NCBI GenBank assembly: GCA_035771175.1
Contig: CM069608.1
Location: forward strand, 7,043,419-7,107,418
Length of the DNA: 64,000 nt
Origin: Paratinospora sagittata
Lineage: Eukaryota; Streptophyta; Magnoliopsida; Ranunculales; Menispermaceae
Direction: 5' to 3'
Below, piece after piece: positions 24,901 to 34,916 of the stretch. The notes under the pieces are model-generated. The model was not told the origin of the DNA, searched no databases, and saw only the letters and a list, made by a program, of their open reading frames with translations. A program made the translations under genes and the position numbers. How positions within the stretch are numbered: position 1 is the first letter of the stretch; each line of letters opens with the position of its first letter.

Positions 24901-27900
24901 AAGAGATCATCTGGTGTAGTTTCCCTATTTGGATTTCCTTGTATTTGAACTATCATACATTATTGTTTCTAATGTATGGAATTTTATTCTCGGAGTTATA
25001 CACAAACAAAAGTTACCCTTTTTCTAGCACATTGAGAAACATGATATGTTTTAGAGGTTTGGGGATGTTCTGTTTGTTTTGTAATTTTTGGAATAGGTAG
25101 GTTTATTGAATTGAAACGTAAAGGCTATTTTCAAGTGTGCAAACACATGCGAGAATGTAGGGTTAATTCTCCTATCATTAAACATTAAATAGTGATAAAA
25201 GTAAATAAGTGTAAATCTATACTAGTGTATAGTTCTACATATTTAGGAACAAAATGTTTTATTTCAATCATTGATGCTTGATCCAAAGAATTTATTTAAC
25301 TGCACAGATGCAGTGATGCACACACACACTCACAAGCGCGTGCCCCTTGATTTTTATTATTATTTTTTTTTAAAGAAACTAAGAAATATTATATATGTGT
25401 AAGTATGAGAACCAAAAAACTGTACAAACTAGGCCCCACCTTGGACCGCACAACATTAGTTACACAATTTCCCCACCCTCTGAGCCAATCCCCCAAAGCA
25501 TACCCATTTGATAAATTACTATTTACTACCCAAAAAGAGGCTAAAAGCTGAGATTGCTCTCACACTTTAACTGCCGGACTCAACACCCTTGATTTTGATT
25601 ATTACATAAGTATATGTTCATTTGGATTCATTGTATATCATAATGACCCTTCTCTATTCAACTTTCTAGTATTGGACTCAAAGGTAGACATCTCACCACT
25701 CACTATGCTGTTGCCTCTTAATCCCACATTGACTACACGCTTTTTAGATAAAGTGAAGTCACTTGCCTTCTGTGGTGCTCCATTGGTTTCTTGAAATACT
25801 TACAACCTTAGTGATGTGCTTGCACTGGATTGCAATTTTTCTGAATAGCTCTCTATGATGTTCATTTTAGCTTGATCCATGATTTTTGATTGAGCTATCA
25901 TTGTATTGAAGTTGGATAAGTTGGCGTCTTCTTTTATATGTTGCATCTGTGAGATTAATTTTTTAATTAAATTGCTGATTATTTTCTTCTATTCCCCTGA
26001 TTTCTGTCTAGTATCATAGTTTTTCAGCTAGTGTCTTGATATTTTCTCTCAACATGCAGTTACTGAAGACTTCTCCTGTCCCTTTTGCTTAGTGCAATGT
26101 GCATGCTTCAAGGTTGTATCTACGTTAAAGTAGTGTGCCATTTAAGCTTCTTCACTGGTTGTAAATTATAACTGATAAATGTTTTTGCGGCTTGACTTGG
26201 TGCTCTGTAGGGCCTTAGACATCACCTTTGTGCATCACACGATCTATTCAACTTTGAGTTTTGGGTTTGTAATCTTATCGAAGTGTTTCCATAAAATTTG
26301 ATTGCTGGTTTATTTTCAACGACTAAAGTCAGTCTGTGACTAAATGTTTTGTAGGTAACAGAAGAGTACCAAGCGGTGAATGTATCTGTGAAGACTGATA
26401 TTTGGAGATGTGAGGTTAGATCTTTATGGTTTGACCTGGATAATTTACTTTTGATATTCCCTTTTTTAATTTGAAAAGTATTTAATTTAAATGTAAAGAG
26501 TAAACATTTAAGCGTACACTGTGGCCTATTGCCCGGAGGCTATAGACTTTAGGCTGTTAGCCTTGAAACTTGCCTCTCAGAATCATGAGGCCATGTCCTT
26601 GATTTTATATTTTAAAATGTCAGGTGGATTCATTTCTTTTCCTTTTCTTTGTTTTTTTGTTTACTTCACTTTGTTTTGGTGATCTTCCTATGGGTTCCTT
26701 TTCTTCGTTTTAGGACGTTTTTTGACATAACCATTTATATGTTTTTTTGCCCTTATTTCATGGATTACTGAGATGCTATTCTTGGATTAGTTTTATTCTT
26801 TTTTTATGATCAGTACTTTTTGAATATGCGTATTTGAGGTCAGATCATTTGCTAGGTCAATGATGGATTATCTTGTGTTGGTGTTGGTGAAGACAAATGA
26901 ATGTTACTCTCAGATGAAATCTTTTGACTTTGAGTTTTCCCTTCTAAGATAAATTTGAAAGAAGTGGAATTTGGATTTATAATTATTAATAGTGCTTTAT
27001 TTATTTGATGTAAATAATTAGTGCTTTATTTATTTGAGGTATTATTTTATTGTGTATTAAAAAGAGCATATAATCATTTCGTGGTATTTGTCTTTGTAGC
27101 AATTGATGCCTCAATAATCTATGCTTAATCCAAAACTCTCTAGAGGCCATATGTGTAGTCTCTCTTAGGCTAATTGCGTGAAACAACACTTGGCTACCTT
27201 GATATCTTATGTTAAAAGAAAAAAAAAAAAATCTTTTGTTGTTGTATACTCAACTTAACTAAGCAATTTTTTTTTTTTTTTTAAATACTTCTGGGGTTGC
27301 ACATTTTGCTCAACTGTTCGACAAATGTAATTTGAGTATTGAAGTCATGGATTTAAATTCCATCACTTACCTATAAAAAAAAAGAACTAAGCATTTTTCC
27401 AAAATAAGTGTATGTGCAGGAATTTGCTAGAAAACCTATTAAGCGTCTTCCTTGTTCTCTAAATTTTGTCCACTTGTTCAGATTGTTGCTGATGGAGTTG
27501 ATCCCAGGCTGCAGACATTCATTTATTGGTAACTCTATTGACCTTTTTGCATTTCTATAATTGTGTGTTTGGCTGGACATCTTTCTTTGTTCATTAAAAT
27601 ATAACTCTTAGAACTAATAGGGAGACTTCCTTTTTTTGCTCAGCTCAAAACCTCGAAAACGTAGAAAGTCAAAGAACCTTTTTCAAAGTGCAAAGAACGT
27701 GCATCCACATGTCTTGAAGTCAGACTCACCTGAAGTGGCTGTGGAAGGCTTTCTAGAAGGTTTTCTAGAAAAGGATGCTGGTACTAATTCTTTTTCTTGC
27801 CTGCCTACTACTAAATGAATGCTAGGAAATTCTCTTTCAAAAATTTTGACAATGTCTGGTAATATCTGGTGAAAGGGGAAGTGGTACCCTTTGAATAACA

Positions 27901-30900
27901 ATACTATTAGACCTAAATGTTTAGAAAGGGTACCCTTGTAAGCTATCTACATTCCTGTTTACAAGTGGCACGCATTTGGGTTTTTTAGATTTGACTATGT
28001 GTTGTGTTCCATGAAATAAATTAGTGGGTGAAGGTTGGCCTGATTGTATGTTGCCAACTTTCTTATTTTGTGGTTTTTTTTTTTTTTTTTTACAAAGTAA
28101 ATCAGAATCATTGGTTGTGATATGTGAAAATTATAAATTTAATGTTTAGCTTTTGATTGATCAGGTTGATCCAACATAATCGCTAAATTCTCACTTCGAA
28201 TGCTCTGGTAGTGATAGTTGATTTGTCTTGCCTAGGTGATTAAGAAAAAATGTCCTTAATAATATTTTGACATATGGGCTCCCACAATTTTCCTGTTGAT
28301 GGAATTGGAGTCACTAGTGGCAGAGGAACTTGTTGGTGCAACTTTAGGTAAAGATGAGAGGTGGTCTGCTCATTGTAAACGTAAACCACATGTTGTGAAG
28401 AGAAATGGTTTGAGAGTATCAACATTGGTGCTGGAGGGTTAGGCTTGATTGATACGCCTATTATAATTCAAGCTAATCCCCTGAAGTTTTTCAAAATTGT
28501 AAACTAGCTCCCTTTAGCGACACCTAGTTGATGCCTTGATCACAGCTCTTGATATGGGGATTGATACAGTCTGGCTCCAATAATCTCTCCTGACTTCAAA
28601 TATTCCTTCTTCTGTGCACTTGTTTAAGAAAAGACTGACATTTGAATCTCTTGGATCAGATACTCATTCCAGTATGGAGAAGGCTCCTAAGGCATTTCTC
28701 TGTGAGAATAATTTGCAAAATGTGAGGCATGATGCTGAAAGCAATGGTCCAGAGAATCCTTGTGTTGCAGAGTTCTTGGAACGCGTCGCATCCAGCCCAA
28801 ATGTTACAGGCATTTCAACTGCTACAGCTCAGTCTTCTGCAGGCCCTGAATGTGTTCAAGTAGTATCAGGAAGCAATCTTGCACCCCCTTCCATGCTTCA
28901 ATTTGCTAAGACAAGGAAATTATCAGTTGAACGATCTGACCCCAGAAAGTATGTTTGTCAAGAATATAGTTTATGCCTTTCTGGATCTCTTGATTGTATT
29001 TTTCGAAAAGATTTTCATTAATCATTCCCCTTTGGAAACTGCTGTGAATGGTTGAAATCTTATGAAATCTCTTATTAGCTCTAGTGTCCTATGACTTAGT
29101 CTCAATGTGCTCATTAACTTCATATCAGGACATAGCATAATATGTGCACAGCTCGTTCTTCCTCTTTACAAGCACTGGAATTTTCTTTAAGTTTTACCTT
29201 TTATATTTATTTATGGATATGATGGCCATATCTATTTGAACTGACCGTGTTCTCATTTTGCAGCCGCTTGCTCCTGCAGAAGCGACAGTTTTTTCACTCT
29301 CATAGAGCTCAGGTGATAGGTGACTCTTTTTTGAACAGATGATTCTCCTTGAACTGATTGGTTTCTGTTTGCATGATGGACTTACTGTGCCTGTGATAGT
29401 TGTTAGCAGCTATATCTTTTGTTCTCTTTTGAATTGTTCTTTTTGGTTCTCAAGGTTTTACGACCCTTTCTTTTTCTTTTTTAATTTTATCTTAATATAG
29501 AAGTTCTATATCCTGATTGTCCATAGCCAAATCATTAGTTTGTGAAAATATGTAAGTTGCCTCCTCTGCAAGTTTTCAAGGTAGTTATGGTTTACTCACT
29601 TGGTGTACTTGATATATCATCCTTTGAAATTAAAATTCATATTTGTCTTGAACATTTAGTACATGCCCTATTTAGCTTTTGCATGTTGTCGTTGATTCCA
29701 GTCCCCATCCCCGTGGACACACAGTCTCCTGATCTGATGGAACATTCTTGATGGAAAATCTTAGTGATGAAAATGGTAGTTTTCTTAGTCATATTGGAAG
29801 AAATAAGGTCTCTTTGGAGGTTGGGACACGTGAAGAGAAAGGTGAATATAGTAGTGACTTTAAATCAAGGTTCTGATGGTAGAATGGAGCAAGAGGTAAA
29901 AGAGATTTATAATATCTGACAGGCGAATAAATCCAACCCAGTGGAATAGTTTGTACTTGTTTGACTGAAAGGGTTATCATGATCACTTGCGGTCATGTGT
30001 TTTCAAGCAGCCTATTCTTCTCTAGGCATCAAAAGAGCAGAGAGAAAGAGATAGGTTACATTGAAAGATATGGTATTTATGAAATTTGAGTTTAGAAACA
30101 TTAGATGCCTAATCCAATTAGCTAAACAGGAACATTTGTGAAATAGAAAACTTCGTTTGGTAATATATGCATTGGTGTTCCACATGTGAACATAAAACTT
30201 CCAATAATTATCACAATTGAAGTTAACGTAGTGGAAGCATATTTAAATCAATGGATTCAAGGGAAGATTTAAAAAAAAAAGAAGAAATAAGGAGCAGATT
30301 TTTGCTTTCAAAGAGAATGATAATTAATACTTGAATTGGGATCACATCTTTTTTCGGTGTAAGCAAGATGAAGAGACTATGGATCACATCTATTTCCGGT
30401 GTAATTTTACTAATTCAGTTTGCGATAAGCGGAAGTCTTTTATGTACGGGAAGTTTTTGGTTCCTATCAATTGTGATGAGTGATGACTACTTTTCCCTTT
30501 TGTCACCTTGATGACTGGTCGGCCAGGTCAAAAGAAATTGGGGTGATTGCTTGCTTAGCATCGGCGTGGTCTATGTGGGGTAAAAGAAATTGCATGATCT
30601 TAGATGACTTTGCTACAGATTTCGTCGCGGTTTGGAAATCCACAAGACTTGCAGCCACCATGCCCATGTGTACTGCTGCTCCAGTGATTGATCCTGTTAA
30701 CACGGATTAGAGTAGGTTTGAAGAAAAGAAAAAGAAAAAAGAAAAGTAGTATTATTGTCTTCTGCTTAGGTTTTCATTGTATTTTGTATTTCATCAGACT
30801 AATTTTTGTGAGCACTTATGCATAAATTTCCATACCCAGTGATGGGAGTCCAAATATGCTTACCCTTTACCATTTTACTTTTTGTTTCTCTTATGTTTTG

Positions 30901-33900
30901 CTCATCTTAACATAATTTTTACAGAAATTCCTTATTGAAAGTTTCTTGAAAATCCACTTTTTTTATTCTGTGTTCTTTCTTTTTTTGAAAGTGAGGTCCA
31001 CTTATTTCAACAGATACTTTTCTTGAAAACATCTCAGCTGTTTATACATATTTATTTATTTCTTTTCTTTTCCAAATATTAAGATGAGTTGGTCATCGCT
31101 ATGAATAAAAGCATTTAAATTACTTTGGGAAATGATGGGTTTCTTGTTCTTGAAGCCGATGGCAATGGAGCAAGTATTGTCAGACAGGGACAGCGAGGAT
31201 GAAGTTGATGATGATATTGCAGACTTTGAAGACCGGAGGGTATGTTCAGTGATAGCATGAAATTTATTTTCTTAATTTTTATAGTCATATATTAGTAGTG
31301 CTAATGTCAGACTTCGAAGAACCATGGAGTTTTCTAATGAGGATTTGAGCAGGAACAGTTGAAAACGTTGGCCTGGTTTTCCAATTAAATCCTATCTATG
31401 GAAATCTGTTGACTGTGATTACAACTTTTATACCTTTTGAAGGTTGCCGTCCTAAAGTCTGGAGAATGAGTATAGGTTTATCTTCTTTGTTCTGTTGATG
31501 GAAGTCTTTGTTTGAATGGTATCATATGCAATTGGTCGGGTATCTGAGCTAGCCATTTTGTAGATACCTTATTGATCTTCTGGACCTAGATTGCATTGGT
31601 GTCACTGAATGATAGCAGTCATCTCGTTAGGTTTGTTGGGAGAATAGGATCAATATGGAACAAGAATGGAAATAAATAAATTAATATTTTAGATACTTAA
31701 TTTTTAATTATTTATTTTGAGTTATTTTAATTATGATATTCAAGTCAACTCAACTAAGTCTATTCCGAACTTCATGGGTTTGATTAGGATACTAATTGTT
31801 TTATTTGAGTAGCATTGATAAGTATTGATTTTTGTTACAGGTCCAGACCTATACCTAAATACATTGAACTGATTGGTGATCATTGAGTTATAGTGCTCAT
31901 GCTATTCTTCAATTGGTTTTACACACATTAGGCACCTTTGACCAAAGCTTTTGAAATATATCGAAGGACCCTATAGTAGATGATGACAAGCTATTGCAGA
32001 AACTTGACACTAATAAAAGTTCATAGGTTCTTTAACTGTAGTGCTTGAACAAACTTCAAGAGATATTGGTATTGGTGTGCACATGATTGTTGTAAATGCT
32101 AATGTTCCCTTGCAAAAGTATTTAGTTAGTATATAAGAGCAATATCATTATTCATATATCCTCATTGGTATTGGTGGCTTTGTTGCTGTGATTGGCCAAA
32201 CCTCACCCATATCAAGGTAAGGTTATGCCATTTGACTCATAGAAAGTCTTGTCATGTGAATGCCAGTGAGGTCACCACCATCCAAGGAAGAAAGAGTTTC
32301 TTCCCACCTTGTGGTCTACTTTGTTTTCAGCCAAGGAAGTTGTAACTTGTAACACATGTTCTAATGACATCTGCTAATGGCTGATTCCTATGATACTTGG
32401 TCCTGTGGAATGTTCACTTTCCTATTTTGTGGTAAACTTTACCTTGTCACTGTTTGAGTTCTTCAAGCGAAGGAAAAGAATGTGGAACAAGAATTATTTA
32501 TTTTTATAAGGAGATTTTATTTTAATAGGGCTTATTAAAGTTAATTTATTTTTATTAGGAGACTTTATTTGAATAGGGTCTAGTGGCCTTATTTATCAGG
32601 GTTTTTATTATTGAGTATGGCTCTAGTGGCTGTAGTGATATTCTTTATAGGATCTGATATGTCAAATTCAGTGAACTGATTATTGAGTTATTGTGATTTT
32701 CTTCTTCCTTCTCTAAAAGTTCTTAGTATGTCCTACAAAATGTTTAGTTTAGCTCAAAGATATATTGGTAGTCTCTTGTAATTGATATGAATTCTTGTAA
32801 TGGTGGGACTTTGCAAACATAATATGGTGTTATCGATATCTGACCTAATTTGGATGTTTCCACATGGATCTGTTGGAACACAGATATCTATCCAAAATAT
32901 TTTTCTTCTTTTTTTTTTTCAATCATTCTACTCCTTTGTCTTTTCTCTTTTCAATCTACTTTCATGTAAATCCTTTACTCTGCACTAAATTTTTGGCCCG
33001 AACCAAATTATATATTCTGGTTCATTATGCTCTTCTATCAACTAGCGAAGCACTTAAACTTAATTGATATTGCTGGAATGGAGAAACGAAAAATCAGCGG
33101 TTCTGGTGTTTGTTCTTTTTATGATTAGCGTATGATTGTCTTCTGTGAGTTCTTCATTGTTTATTCTTTTCCTTTCTTTGACTAAGGTATTGTATCTTTT
33201 AGCATCTTTGATTTTATTTTGTCTTAATTGTTGCAAGTTAGATGCACATGACAAGCTAGGTCAGTCCAGTCATCATTCAAAGCTGTGTCTTCAATATTGG
33301 ATATTGTTTGGCAATTTTCAAAATATTGTATTGTATAGTATTTCACTGTTTCAAGTTTCCATATTTGAGGTTATTAAAGTAATAAGGTGTGGTATATAGC
33401 ATGTACAAGCTGTGCTTAATTAAATTTGTTATGATGGTATGTATTGAACTGTGACATGCTGCAGATGCTCGATGATTTTGTCGACGTGACCAAAGATGAG
33501 AAGCAAATCATGCATCTTTGGAACTCTTTTGTGAGGAAGCAAAGGTAATGCAACGTCTTCCATGATGGACATTCCATTAGTATTGTTGTTTGTAGCATCT
33601 GTGCATGTCGTAATATTCCTTGCTTTATGTAACTTTGGGCCAAGAGGCATATTGATGGTCATTCTGCCTTATGATACCTTTTACGCAAGGCATGTTAGTT
33701 AGTCCCACCATTGTTAAAATTAGGTCTGTTTATTAGTTTTTACCAGAAGCAATTTAACTCACAACATGTTCTATGTAGAATTTATCATTAGACATATCCT
33801 TTTCTGGCATGAGTTAGAGTAATATTTGAAACATATTAGAAAGTCATGAGTAGAAAGTTGGTTGCTTTTAGGGGTGTAACGGGACGGGTTGGAAAAATTG

Positions 33901-34837
33901 AAACACAACCCAAACCAAACCGCCCCTCAACCCAACCCAAACTAGTTCGGGTTGGGTTGGGTTGGTCATTCGGGTTGAGAATCTTGAAATGAGTTAAATT
34001 ATACCTGTTAATGTTACACTAATAGACACCAAGCATGTAATGTTTCAATTTTAAATACAACCATATCAACATGTAAATTTGACAACCATTTCAAATTAAT
34101 CATAAATATCAAGATATTTTAAATAAATCACATTCATAAATTGAGAAGAGTTTCATAAAAAAGATTCAAAAGAGTTTCATTACAACCACAAATACAAATT
34201 CAAGATAGTTTAAAGTAGCATCAAGTTGCTAATAACGCAAAAGATTAATGAGTTTGAGCCACTTCCATGCTTCAATCTCCATATAGAACGAGAAGGAAAG
34301 GGGATTTTTAGAGTTAGGGTTATTAATTGGTTCGGGTTGGGTTGGGTTGGGTCGGTTTTTTAGGCTCCCAACCTGGGACCCTACCCAAACTAGTTCGGGT
34401 TGGGATTTTTCAACCCAACCCAACCCGTCGGGTTTGGTTCAGTTCGGTTCGGTTGGCTTACATCCCTAGTTGCTTTGGTGCAATTGTTGATGTTGTTCTA
34501 TTATGTCTTGGAGGTTACGTCTTTGGAGAAAACTTCTCTAACGTGGATAAAAGGCTTTGTTCCTTGCCTAGATCATGCATTACCAGGTGCCTTGTGCATT
34601 GGTTATGCCCTTTTATTAAATTATTGTGAAGTAATGAATAAATGCATTTAATTTGAATCTTAGGGTTCAATACTATTATGCTTTTCCTAGGGGAGACTAT
34701 ATTAATTCATAGCTACATCTATAAGTACAATAGGATTCTCTGCTTTTTACAATTGTAAAGCATTGGAGCTTTTCTTAAAAAATTGTCGGAGCATAGTACT
34801 TGGTGATACCCCCTGTTGGTACACGGGCTCAAGTCTT

Positions 34838-34916
<79 letters not shown>

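Noticed and set aside
33869..34468. Interstitial telomere repeat
   Set aside because: The arrays are GGGTTGGGTT, not the plant TTTAGGG telomere unit, and they lie inside a MITE with its own target duplication.
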